The notes below the pieces were generated by a model. The model worked only from the letters and a program-made list of their open reading frames with translations, was not told the origin of the DNA and did no database searches. A DNA stretch of 36,768 nucleotides, from IMG/VR virus record IMGVR_UViG_3300045912_000118, positions 1-36,768 of that record, one strand, 5' to 3'. The stretch is from a virus. Positions within the stretch are counted from its first letter, which is position 1; every line of letters begins with the position of its first letter. This document shows, in pieces, positions 14,114 through 23,500 of this stretch. The position numbers and the translations under genes are program-made.

Positions 14114-14528
14114 GGAGGTCCTGCTTCGCCGCTCGGTGTCCGGGTTCGTTGCAGAGGGCCCGGACGCCGAGGCCTACCTCAAGACCATTCCGATCGGGAC
14201 GGTCATGAAGGTCGAGGTCCGCAAGCCCAGGAGCGGGCTGCATCATCGGAAGTATTGGGCGCTGTGCGGCCTCGTGGCACAGAACCACGCGACCCTTGAG
14301 ACCGCCCGCCAGGTCGACCAGGCGATCAAGATGCTGTCGGGACACGTTGACCTGGTGCGGGTGCAGGATGAAGTATTCCGCATCCCGGCCTCGATCAGTT
14401 TCGCGGCCATGGACCAGGACCAGTTTGCCGAGTTCTACAACCGCGCCTGCGATGTCGTCGTCAGAGAGCTCCTCCCTGGGGTGTCGCTGCGCGAAGTGCA
14501 GGACGAGGTACTGAGGATGTGCTCATGA
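14106..14528 (+). CDS. DUF1367-family protein
   Basis: A 140-residue protein starting with GTG 14106 inside the end of the previous gene. Residues about 25-60 (TIPIGTVMKVEVRKPRSGLH, then HRKYWALCG) and the C-terminal FAEFYNRACDVVVREL, then GVSLREVQDEVLRM match the DUF1367 pattern found in the recombination and early regions of lambdoid and other phages. The biochemical role of this family is not established. The GTG start is chosen because the conserved region begins close behind it and no ATG lies in range. Confidence 0.75.
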   Translation: MAREVLLRRSVSGFVAEGPDAEAYLKTIPIGTVMKVEVRKPRSGLHHRKYWALCGLVAQNHATLETARQVDQAIKMLSGHVDLVRVQDEVFRIPASISFAAMDQDQFAEFYNRACDVVVRELLPGVSLREVQDEVLRMCS

Positions 14529-14989
14529 CGAAGGTTGCCCTCGAATCTAGGTACTGGAAGGCGCCAGAACCGTTGCAGCGGTTGCACGCGCTCAGGATCG
14601 CGCTGGATTCTATCTGGAAGCTACCCGAACTTTGGAAGGCCGACGAGGCGGCCGGCGTCGTCCGCTGCGGCTCGCTTGAGGTCGGGCTCGAGGCGGGGCT
14701 GTTCCGTGCCAACATCTACCGGATGGAGCCGCACACGTACCGCCTGTTTTCGATCATCGACGCGCAGCATGGGATCGGTCTGCCGCTCGCTACCTTCAAG
14801 CGCCTGACGCATTCCGGCATGGACGGCCAGGAGCGCGATGCCTTCCACAAGCGCATCGCCGACCTCGAGGCCGAGGTCACGCGCCGGGTTGAGCTCCATG
14901 CCGCCGATCGCCTCGAGTCTGAGGCGAGGATCGAGGCCCTCAAGGCGAAGATCAAGGCGATGCGCGAGGCCGAGCGTGCGGCGCGATGA
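14525..14989 (+). CDS. Early protein of unknown function with coiled-coil tail
   Basis: A 154-residue protein. ATG 14525 overlaps the previous stop as ATGA, with GAGG upstream. The N-terminal 100 residues are mixed alpha/beta without a recognised motif. Residues about 100-154 form a charged coiled coil (KRIADLEAEVTRRVELHA, then EARIEALKAKIKAMREAE). The end overlaps the Ref-like gene. Confidence 0.6.
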   Translation: MTKVALESRYWKAPEPLQRLHALRIALDSIWKLPELWKADEAAGVVRCGSLEVGLEAGLFRANIYRMEPHTYRLFSIIDAQHGIGLPLATFKRLTHSGMDGQERDAFHKRIADLEAEVTRRVELHAADRLESEARIEALKAKIKAMREAERAAR

Positions 14990-15290
14990 GCGGTTCCGGC
15001 GATTGCGGGAGCTCGGCTGTATCGCCTGCCGGAAGATGGGGAAATTCTCGGAGCCGGACATCCATCATCTGAACCTGGGCGGACACGCCGGCCAGAAGCG
15101 TCGCGGTGACGACTTCACCATTCCGTTGTGCCCGGCCCATCATCGCGGGGTGTTCTGGCGGGAGGAGGACCACGGGCCGACCCTGGCGATCCACCCTGCC
15201 CGATTCCGCCGGGAGTTCGGGGCCGATGACGCGCTGCTGGCCGAGGTCAATGCGTTGATCGGCGCCAGCCAGGAGGAGGCGGATGTCTGA
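14976..15290 (+). CDS. Ref-like HNH nuclease
   Basis: A 104-residue protein from GTG 14976, with GAGG seven bases upstream. The motifs CIAC (Cys15, Cys18), DIHHLNLGG (His30, His31), a KRRGDD basic stretch and LCPAHHRG (Cys52, His55, His56) give the zinc-supported HNH fold seen in P1 Ref, a RecA-dependent nuclease, and in many phage relatives. It sits behind ERF and the exonuclease and probably supports recombination. The substrate in this phage is unknown. There is no ATG near the conserved start, so GTG is chosen. Confidence 0.8.
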   Translation: MRRDERFRRLRELGCIACRKMGKFSEPDIHHLNLGGHAGQKRRGDDFTIPLCPAHHRGVFWREEDHGPTLAIHPARFRREFGADDALLAEVNALIGASQEEADV

Positions 15291-15627
15291 GTCGATGACG
15301 GTCTACAAGGGGGCGCCGCTCAAGCCTGGCACGGTGCGCCCGGTGAGGGTCGGCCTGCAAATGACCGAGCGCGAGATGAGGGTGCGCGAGCGGATGCCGA
15401 AGTGCAACGGGCTGCTGATGGACCCCGCCTATGCTCCCATCCCGGCGCGCCGGGCCTACGAGGCTGCCCTCGCCGACTGGTGCGCGCGAGCCGGGAATTG
15501 CCTGGCCGACTGGCCGGCGTGGCTCGCGGACTGGTGGAAAAAAAAGGCCCCGCTCGAGGCGGGGCCAGGCACGCATGGAAGGGATGCGCGAGGAGAATCT
15601 AGGGAGCCTCCCGCGCCCTCGCGATAG
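15283..15627 (+). CDS. Last early gene, protein of unknown function
   Basis: A 114-residue basic protein (MSESMTVYKGAPLKPGTVRP). AGGAGGAGG lies upstream of ATG 15283, overlapping the nuclease stop. The middle has a Trp-rich helix (ADWCARAGNCLADWPAWLAD). The C-terminal 30 residues (from KKKAPLEAG onward) are read from the leftward terminator and end 29 nt inside the convergent lysis-block gene, so the real protein may be shorter in function. Confidence 0.5.
   Translation: MSESMTVYKGAPLKPGTVRPVRVGLQMTEREMRVRERMPKCNGLLMDPAYAPIPARRAYEAALADWCARAGNCLADWPAWLADWWKKKAPLEAGPGTHGRDARGESREPPAPSR
15538..15566 (-). terminator. Terminator of the leftward late/lysis transcript
   Basis: Perfect 8-bp stem (15546-15553 GGCCCCGC with 15559-15566 GCGGGGCC), loop TCGAG, followed on the minus strand by eight T residues (15545-15538). 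It ends leftward transcription just after the 15599-15793 gene. It lies inside the 3' part of the rightward gene 15283-15627. Confidence 0.9.
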
Positions 15628-15793
15628 CCGCGGCCAGCCGGGCGCGGGCAGCATCATTTTCCGCCACGATGGCGTCCAGTTCCTGGTCGGTCAGGTTCCG
15701 CCCCTGAGCCTGCGCCTGGCGGATCAGGTCGGCAATCTGCTGCGCGCGGACCATGAGGGAAATCACGAGGTCGAGAGCTACGAGGGCGTTCAT
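15599..15793 (-). CDS. Small helical protein at the end of the lysis block
   Basis: A 64-residue, mostly helical protein (MNALVALDLVISLMVRAQQI) with an acidic C-terminal half rich in Ala, Asp, Glu and Arg. The hydrophobic N-terminus might associate with the membrane, but it is weak. ATG 15793 overlaps the preceding stop (ATGA). A small protein of this type is common after lysis genes in such phages. Role unknown. Confidence 0.6.
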   Translation of the reverse strand: MNALVALDLVISLMVRAQQIADLIRQAQAQGRNLTDQELDAIVAENDAARARLAAAIARAREAP

Positions 15794-16146
15794 CGTTGGC
15801 CTCCCTTGGACCTGAGATAGGCCTGTAGCTGTTGCAGGAGGCCGGTCGCCAGCACAAGCCGGGCCTCGGCGGTGTCGAGGTCACCGGCCCGCCAAGCGAG
15901 CCGGGCCCCGTCCAGGATGATCCGGCTTTCATCGGCGAGCTCAAGCACGGCGGTCCCGTCTTGGGCAGACAGGTCTCCGGCCCCGACCGAGGTCGTGGCA
16001 GCATCCAGGACGGCCGTATGCGCCCCGTAGGCGTATGCCAGCCGCTCCTCAAAGGACTGCGGGGGCGCCAGGCCGATCCCGCTGCACGCCGCCAGGAAGG
16101 CGCTGACGAGGACCAGGAAGGCGAGCGGCTGGATTCTGGCCCTCAT
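15790..16146 (-). CDS. Lipoprotein in the lysis block
   Basis: A 118-residue protein with a type II signal peptide: MRARIQPLAFLVLVSAFLAA then Cys21, with a LAAC lipobox. The mature part is helical with an Ala-rich pattern (LAYAYGAHTAVLDAA). It lies after the holin-like gene, so it may play the part of an outer-membrane spanin, but it lacks the short Pro-rich form of typical Rz1 proteins. Function not established. Confidence 0.7.
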   Translation of the reverse strand: MRARIQPLAFLVLVSAFLAACSGIGLAPPQSFEERLAYAYGAHTAVLDAATTSVGAGDLSAQDGTAVLELADESRIILDGARLAWRAGDLDTAEARLVLATGLLQQLQAYLRSKGGQR

Positions 16147-16361
16147 ACCTGGGTGTCCTTCTTGAAGATCGGCGTGGTCGTGAAGGCGCGCAGGATCAGG
16201 TTGCCGATCAGGGTCACGGCCAGGATGACCTGCTCGGTGGCAGCGAGCGCGCTGTCGACGGTGGCGCCATCCGGAACCTCGGCGTCCGGGAAAATGGCCT
16301 TCACAATGACGATAAGCGCCATCGCGACGTTGAAAATGATGGTCCTGTATCCCTTGAACAT
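16143..16361 (-). CDS. Holin-like membrane protein
   Basis: A 72-residue protein with two hydrophobic segments: about residues 8-24 (IIFNVAMALIVIVKAIF) and about 44-61 (VILAVTLIGNLILRAF), separated by an acidic loop and ending in a Lys-containing tail. Size and layout suit a two-helix holin that lets the endolysin reach the periplasm or collapses the membrane potential. ATG 16361 has GAGGAG upstream. No sequence family recognised. Confidence 0.7.
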   Translation of the reverse strand: MFKGYRTIIFNVAMALIVIVKAIFPDAEVPDGATVDSALAATEQVILAVTLIGNLILRAFTTTPIFKKDTQV

Positions 16362-16371
16362 GGTGGGCTCC

Positions 16372-16788
16372 TCAGTTGACGGTCAGGACGGGCGGGTTGG
16401 GCGGCGCGACCAGGGTCTTGCACGCCGTATTGGACGGGGCCGACTCGAGTCCGTTGGTGTCGATCGTGACGGCGGTGTAGCAGCGGGTCCCGTAGCCCGT
16501 GCGGCCAATGGTGACGGTGGTCACGGTGCCGGGGACAATTTCCTGCCCGACGTTGAACGGCCCCGATGGGTTGGTGCCCCACTGAATGCGGTAGTTCGCA
16601 ATCTGCGCCGCCGGCAAGGCGCTGCCATCGGTGCGTTGCGTCGGCGCCGTCCAGGTAAGGACATCGCCGGGAATCTGCGACTCGGCCGGCTGGCAGCCTG
16701 CCAGTAGCACGGTCAGGGCCAGCAGCCCGAAGGCGGCGAGAGTGCCGGCGACCAGGTGCCCGGCCGACTCGAGGAATCTGCGGATCAT
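16372..16788 (-). CDS. Fibronectin-type III lipoprotein in the lysis block
   Basis: A 138-residue lipoprotein. The signal peptide ends in a LAGC lipobox (Cys32). The mature part from about residue 42 has Fn3 features: LTWTAPTQRTDGSALPA, ANYRIQWGTNPSGPF, TVTIGRTGYGTRCYTAVTID, then NGLESAPSN. Two Cys in that region could form a disulfide. ATG 16788 has AGGAGG upstream and overlaps the endolysin stop. Its place between endolysin and holin-like gene is unusual. It may act in lysis, adsorption block or surface display. Confidence 0.7.
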   Translation of the reverse strand: MIRRFLESAGHLVAGTLAAFGLLALTVLLAGCQPAESQIPGDVLTWTAPTQRTDGSALPAAQIANYRIQWGTNPSGPFNVGQEIVPGTVTTVTIGRTGYGTRCYTAVTIDTNGLESAPSNTACKTLVAPPNPPVLTVN

Positions 16789-17237
16789 GGGGTGTCCTCC
16801 TGAATGCCCGGAAGATACCGGGTTTTTCCTTTCACCTTCCGCGCCGTGAGCGCCTGGCGCCGGTGCGCGGGACTATACGAAACGTGAACCCAACGGTCGA
16901 ACTCGAGGATCAACTGGTCGAACGGAAGTTCGAGCGCCATGATCCGACGACAGGCCTGGATCGGTGTCATGCCAGATACCACGAAGTCGGCCGCCTGGCC
17001 GACCATGTGCTGCGACATGGCGGACCCGCCGACCTTGCGGTTCAACCACAGCGGGCGGTAGCCGGACAGGATGAACACCGCGCGCTTCACGTCAACCCGG
17101 AACGGCTCGAGGATGTTCACGCAAAGGGCGCGAATGTCGGGGATGAAGTGGTCGGGAATCTCAATCTCCCGGCCCATGCGCGCAGCCGTCTCGCTCCTGG
17201 CGAACTCGCTCAGAAGAAAGTGCTGCGTCAGTTTCAT
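16785..17237 (-). CDS. Peptidase M15 endolysin
   Basis: A 150-residue L-alanyl-D-glutamate or D-Ala-D-Ala-type peptidase of the M15 family (Peptidase_M15_3 pattern). The zinc site is visible: SQHMVGQAADF gives His77 and Asp84, and WVHVS gives His118. The ILSGYRPLWLNRKVGG segment is typical. No signal peptide, so it depends on the neighbouring holin-like protein. ATG 17237 overlaps the preceding stop as ATGA, with AAGGGG upstream. Confidence 0.88.
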   Translation of the reverse strand: MKLTQHFLLSEFARSETAARMGREIEIPDHFIPDIRALCVNILEPFRVDVKRAVFILSGYRPLWLNRKVGGSAMSQHMVGQAADFVVSGMTPIQACRRIMALELPFDQLILEFDRWVHVSYSPAHRRQALTARKVKGKTRYLPGIQEDTP

Positions 17238-17542
17238 TCTGGCCCCTTGCGGATCGCGCCGATCAGGAGCTTGATGTCCTCGCGGAGTTCGTTGCGGAGC
17301 TCGCTCATCCGCTCCCCGCTCTCGCTGCGGTGCTGCTCGACCAGGTGCGCTACCCGGTCGATGGCGGTTTGAAGGCTTTGGGCATTCGATACCCGGTTCC
17401 GCATCTCGGATTCGAGGAGTTCCACCCGGCTCGCGTGCTTGTGCATTACCGCCTCGATTCGCCAGATATAGGCGACCACGCCGAGAATGATGGCCCACGC
17501 CCAATCCAGCGCCTTTCCAGCCAGCAGGGCGTGCCAGTCCAT
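17234..17542 (-). CDS. Single-span membrane protein with coiled coil, possible i-spanin
   Basis: A 102-residue protein with one hydrophobic span (about residues 14-28, AWAIILGVVAYIW) followed by a long charged coiled coil (RVELLESEMRNRV, then ERMSELRNELREDIK). This matches the N-in, coil-out layout of inner-membrane spanins, though some holin-accessory proteins look alike. ATG 17542 with AAGGGG upstream. It is the first gene of the lysis block behind the giant virion gene. Confidence 0.65.
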   Translation of the reverse strand: MDWHALLAGKALDWAWAIILGVVAYIWRIEAVMHKHASRVELLESEMRNRVSNAQSLQTAIDRVAHLVEQHRSESGERMSELRNELREDIKLLIGAIRKGPE

Positions 17543-17554
17543 ATTAAGACCCCT

Positions 17555-20500
17555 TTACTGCAATTCATAGGACAGCGCGGTCGGAGACCGTACTCGCTTC
17601 TTGGGATCGGTGAGTACCTGGGGGTTCCTCATGATCCAGGCCATGCGCGCCTGCCGGCCGACCTCATCGTACTGCCGCTCGAGGAGCGCCTGCGCCGCGA
17701 GCGGGTTCTGCGCTTTCAACGCCCTGAATTGTGGGGAGTTCACTACCGGAGTCAACACGTTCCAGCGTGCCTTTTGGACATATCCCTTGTAGCTCTCATA
17801 ATCGGCGCCCTCGAGTTCGTAGGACTGCCCGCCGACCGCCAGGCGGCGCGAGACTGCGTTCTTCTGGACGCCGAGCTCGAGCATGGCGCGCGCCAGCGCG
17901 TCCTCGCGCGGCGCCGATACCTGAAACGGATTGCCGGGCGCCCCCGAATCCCGCTGGATCGGCTCGCCGGCCAGGTCGAGCCGCTTGGCAAGCTGCTCGC
18001 TCGCCCCTGGCAGCCGCGACTTGATGGTGTCCATCATCGAGCGGGCTTCACGCTGGTACGGGTCGAGCCAGCGGGTGGTCTGCGCGATGACGTTCGGGAT
18101 CGGGCTCGCCAGCATTCCCTGCGCCCACCGCTCCATGTACCGCTGCGGGTCGGAGTAGGCCGAGGCGAAGTCAGTGATCCCGCGGAGAAACGTCTTGTCG
18201 CCCAGGTTGGACGCCAGGGACGTGACCAGCATCGAGGCGATGGCGTCGTACTCGCCCGCGTTCATCGCGCCGGCGAGCTCGCTCATGTCCGCAGCCAGGC
18301 CGAGGAGCATTCCCGTGGGCTCGAATCGGTTGTACTTGACCCACCCCAGGCCGGGAATCTTGACCGAGTAGGGGCGCCATCCCTGCCGCATGAGTTGCGC
18401 GCGCTCGGCCTCGTCGTCCGGCCCGGCACCGGATACGAGCCCCTGGGCGGCCAGCGCCGCCACGCCGACCATGATGCTCGAGCCGACCGCCATCCTCGAC
18501 CAGGCCATCGCCTCGTCACGCCCGCCGCCGGCAAGCTGCGCGCGGACCTCGGCGAATGCCGGCGCCGCGGGGGTGTACTCGAGGGCCCGCTTGAGGATGT
18601 TGGTCGGGGTGCGAACGAAGGGCACGATCAACCGGCCGACCTTGGAACGGTTGAGGACATTCGTCACCGCCTGGCCGATCGGGCCGAGGGGCGTCGTGAA
18701 AGTGACGCGCGCCGCCTGGTCCTTCGCCTTCCGGATGAGGTCTGGACGACCGAGGATGTTGCCCATGATCCGGGCGTGCTCGTCCATCGGGTCGGCCTTG
18801 TTCTTGCGGACGGCCTCGTCCATGGCGAGCGCAGACAGTGCGCCCTGGTAGGCGATCGCCTTGAAGAACTCGTCCTCGGCCTGTAGCGCCCGTCCGGGGG
18901 TGCGAATGACCTTTCCAAGCGTTCCGCCGATCGCGTGCCGATCGCTCTCGAGCTTGTCCTCCGGAGTCAGGACGGCGCGTTCCTCAACCCAGGCGGTGCG
19001 GGCGTTCTTGAGCCCCAGGGTAACGCCATGCGGGACCGAGGCCAGGCGCGCCGCGGCGGAGCGTGCGTCGACACGCCCGACTGCCGCCGCGCCGAGTTCC
19101 GCCACGCTCTCGAGTACCTGGAACATCGCATTCGACACGATGTTGACTGAGTGCGTGGTCGGGCCCGACAGGATGCCGTTGATCCAATACTCGTAGAACT
19201 TGTCCCACCAGGTCGGGGTGTAGCTGGCGCGAGTGATTCCCACCACCTTGTTGATGTCGCCCTCGGCCTCGATCACACGCTTGGCGAAGTCCTTGAGCGT
19301 GTTCTCGGACCCGTCGCCCAGGCGCGCGAGCACGTCGTCGGCGGTGCGTAGGTCGCCGGCCACCTTGCGCAGGATGTTGAGCGCCCGTCCCGCCTCGGTC
19401 GCGTAGCCCATGGCGGGCGCCAGCATCATGCCCAAGCGTTCGCGAAGCTGCGCGAGCTCGGCCAGGTCCTCGCTCGAGGGGTTGCGGGTGGCGGCAATCC
19501 GCTGCGCGACCTGGGTGACCTGTCGGTTCAGTTTCACGATGACCTGGGCATAGGCCTCGAGTTGCGAGGCGTTCGCCGTGCTGCCGGGCTTGCGGTTGAC
19601 CAGGGAGTCGAGCACGAGCCCGGTCTGGTTGCGAATCAAGTCGAGCGCCTGGCGCTCGGTGGCGTCCCAGGTCTGCGGCTCGCGCCCGCCACGCTCGCCC
19701 TCGATGCGGCCTTCCATGTCGCGCATGACGGATTGCAGGACGTTCATTTCCTGGTCGGTCAGGCGGCCGTACTGCGCCAGCGAGTAGGAGCCACCGCCCA
19801 CGTCGATTCCGCGGTCGCCGGGAGGAGGCGCCGCGGCAGTCGCGCCGGGGGGCCCCTGGAAACCCATGCCGGTCGGGCCGGCGGGACCTTCCGGCCTCGA
19901 CGCGAACAGCCTGGCCTGACTCGGCGGGTTGACTTGGCCCTCCGGCCGCTCGAGTGCGAAGTCCGGTGCCTGCTGCGGACGCTGCTCGCCGGTGTCGAGT
20001 CCTTGGATGTCCTGCTGCCCCTCGGGGATCGGCCGGCCGAACTGGTCGACCCGCCCTCCGGTGGGCAGGGCCTTGCCGTCGCGCTCGCCCCTGCTTGCGA
20101 ATCGCGAGTTCATCGCATCGACGCGCGGCGAGCGGTAAGTCAGGTTTCCATCGCGCGGGCCCTTGTAGCCGCCGCCGGCCGGGTCCTTCATCGCATCCGC
20201 GGCGCGGCGGATGAGGTAGACCATATCGTTCCGCGACAGGTTGACCTTGAACCCCATCCGCCGCAGGAGGTCGCGGAAGGCGGCGACGATGCGCTTCGCG
20301 AACGGGTGCTTCGGGCGGGTCTCGGCGACGTGGGCGACGATTTCAGCGGCGAGGTGATCGCGCTGGAGCTTCGGGTAGCGGCGGAGGATGTCGTCGCGGA
20401 CCCGCTTGATCGAACCGTCCTGGTCGGCCAGGCGGATGATGTCCTCGACCAGTTTCGGCCAGCGTTCGCCCCACAGGCGCATGAACCCATAATGACCGAT

Positions 20501-23500
20501 GACCTCGTGAATGATGACCCGCTCGGCATCCTCGATTGAGCGGAGGTTGTCCGCCACCAGGTAGACGACCCCGTTGTCGATGTCGGTCGCGCCGTTGATG
20601 TCCGGGCCCAGGGCGGCCAGGACGTTCTGCGGCAGGTCGCCGGCGGACTGGACGATCCGGACGGCCGGCACGAGGTCCGGATTCCACTTGTCCATCATGC
20701 GCGCGAGGGTCTGGTTGACCGCCCAGGCCTGCAAGCCGCCCGGCTTCGGCCAGGTCGAGCGCGCGGCCACGAATTGCCCGTCCTTGCCGATGTCGGAGCG
20801 GGCATCGTTGCGCCCAATCAGGTTCACCGCGTTCCTGGCGATGTCGGCCGGCGGTACGCGCTCGTCGAAGAACGAGCCCTGGTCGGTGCGCTGCGCCGCG
20901 GCCTGCTGCGCGGTGTAGATCAGTTGCGCGGCGATGACCTCGGTCGGCTGCTCCTTGCCGTCCGCCTTGTAGAAGGCGTCCACGAATGCCGCCCGCTCGG
21001 GCGTCATGGTGAGGTCGCCCTGCGCCTGAATCTGCTGCGCGGTGAGCCCCTTGAGCCGACCCTCGCGCACCTGGTTGTAGGCCAGCATGAGCTCGCCGGA
21101 CAGGTCGTAGTCCGGGGTGACGATGCCGTTCTCGAGCGCCAGGCGGAGCTCGGCCCACCGGAACGAGGCCAGCTTCAATGCGTTGGTGATCCGCCGCACA
21201 CCCTCGTCGGCGGTTTCATAGAGCCGGTCGAGGAGCTCCGAGACCTCGCCCCGGTCGGCGCCGTAGGCCTTGGCGACGATCGCCGCCTCGGCGCGCTCGA
21301 TGGCCTGGGCATTCGCCTTGCCCCTGGCGTCGAGGAGCGACTGGCCGTTGGGAATCCTGGCGAGGAACTCCGCCATGAAGTCCTGGTTTTGGGCCTGGGA
21401 CAGGTCGCCGGATCGCAGGAGCGTGAGCATTTCCGGGGACAGAACGGTCGAGTCCGCTCGGGCGAGCTCGGTTGGCGACATCGACGCCTTCTCGTCGCGG
21501 TTCGCGTCGATGGTGAAGTCGACGACCTCTTGGGGCTCGAGGGCGGTCATGCGCTCCTGGACCAAGATCGGGGACCTCATGCCCGAGACATCGGCGCCCA
21601 GGCGCTCGGCCTCGGCCCTGACCCAGGCCTGGTATTCGGCGAAGTTCTCCGGGAATTGCTCGCGCGCCAAGCGGAGCGCCAGGGTGCGGCCGTTGCCCGA
21701 TTCGACCAGGTTGCCGGGCCCGACGATCGGCGCGCCCGATCCGGTCGAGTTCGAGACTCCCAGGAGCCAGGGCGTGAGTTCGCGGGCGATCTTCTGCACC
21801 TGGGCGGACAGTCCCGCCCGCTTGCCACGCTCGCGCGGCTGGAATTGCGCCGGGTATCCATCCATGTCCGAGGTCAGGAGCGCGTCCATCTCGACAAAGA
21901 CCGGCCGGGCCTCGATGATTCGCCCGGACGGGGCGGCGATCTTGTGCGGTGCGATATTTGTTGCTACAATTCCGCCTGTGATAGAGGAGGGCGAAATGGC
22001 AGAGAAGGAGTTCTTCAACGTCGACGGGTCGCCGGCGGTCATCTCCGGGCTCGTGGCGTTCAAGGCGGACGATTCCGGGGTGTTCATTCCGGTGACGCCC
22101 TCGTCGGTGCGCGCCGAGGGCGAGGCCATCTCCGAGGCTGCCTGGCGCGCACTCTGCGCCGAGGACGCAAAGAAGCGTTCCCAGGCCTGACCGTAGGCGG
22201 TTTGGCTTTGCCCGTACAAGGTCTGCATGGTGGCATCGCGCCCGCGGAACATCTTGACCGCGGCGTCCACCGCCCGCAGCACGTCATCCGGTGAAGCCGT
22301 CGACAGGCGCCGCCCGACGATCTTCTTCAGGGCATCCCGGACCTTCCCTTCGCGCTCGCGGCCGGCCTCATACAGGTCATGACCGGGACCGTTTTCCTTC
22401 GCGTCAAACAGGCCCGGCGTCGTAATCTGGACCTCGTAGACGCGCCCGTTCGGGCCGTTCACGTTGACCTTGATGTCCCCGTAGCCGTAGGGGTCCATCG
22501 CCTTCACGTCGTCGAATGAATTGGCGTCGAGGAGCGAGCGGCGAATCTTCGTTCCCGGGGCCTGGCCGAATGCCTCGAGCACGGCATCGAGGGCCTGCTG
22601 CGCCTGCTCCTTGTTCTCGACCAGGATGGTCGCCCGCGCCATGTCCTTCAGGTTGCGCCAGTTGCCGCCGTCCTCGGCGACGACCTTCTCGGCAATCCGG
22701 TCCCATCCCTTGCTCCCGTTCGATTTGATCTTGGGGACCAGGGCGCCGACCGTTTTCGTGTTCGATGCCCGCGTGCCGGTGACGGCCTCGGCAATGTTCT
22801 CGAGGGTTTGACGGAACTCCGGGAGGTAAGCCTCGGCATCGCGCGCCAGGCGCGAGAGCTCGACGCGAGCCTCGGGCGTCAGTCGCCGCTCGTAGGCCTT
22901 GCCCTTCGGGGTAGTGGTCGTGAGCTCGATGTCGGCGGGGACCTGGGGGAACTTGAGGAACTTCGAGGCGCCCAGGGTGCCGTTGCCGTCCTCGACGAGC
23001 ATCTTGCCGGTGCCGTCGACCCTGACCTTGAGCGGGGCGTGCTTCGGCGCCTCGCCCAGGCCGGTCGCCTGCATGAACTTGAGGGCGCCGCTCGAGGTCC
23101 GTCGCTCCTTGGTCGGGACGAGCTCCTCGACCGGGACCAGGGCCGAGGTCTCCGTGGTCTCGAACAGCCGGTCGATGTCCTGGGGAATCTCTGGCCTTGG
23201 CGGGATCGGCCGGGCGCGGACCTGCTCCTCAAAGCGGCGACGAGCCTCCTCGGGGTCGGTGCGCCGCAGGAGCTCCTCCTCGCCTAGGGCCTTGAACGGG
23301 GACTGGTCCTCGTTCTCGATGATCCGCTGGCGGCGCGCGAGGGCCTCCTGGGCGGTGACGACACGGGTCGGGACCTTGAGCTCTGCCCCCATGCGCTTCG
23401 CGGTCGCCTCGGCCTCGGCCTCGGGGACCACGGTCTCGCGGATGACGGCGCCGTTGCGGATCGCCTGGACGACCCGGGCATTCGGGTCGAGGGGCTTGCC

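Noticed and set aside
21270-21995. Upstream part of the + strand frame that leads into the nested antisense gene
   Set aside because: It is open only as the mirror of the ParB-like region and precedes the promoter and ribosome site. Only the part from 21996 has start signals.
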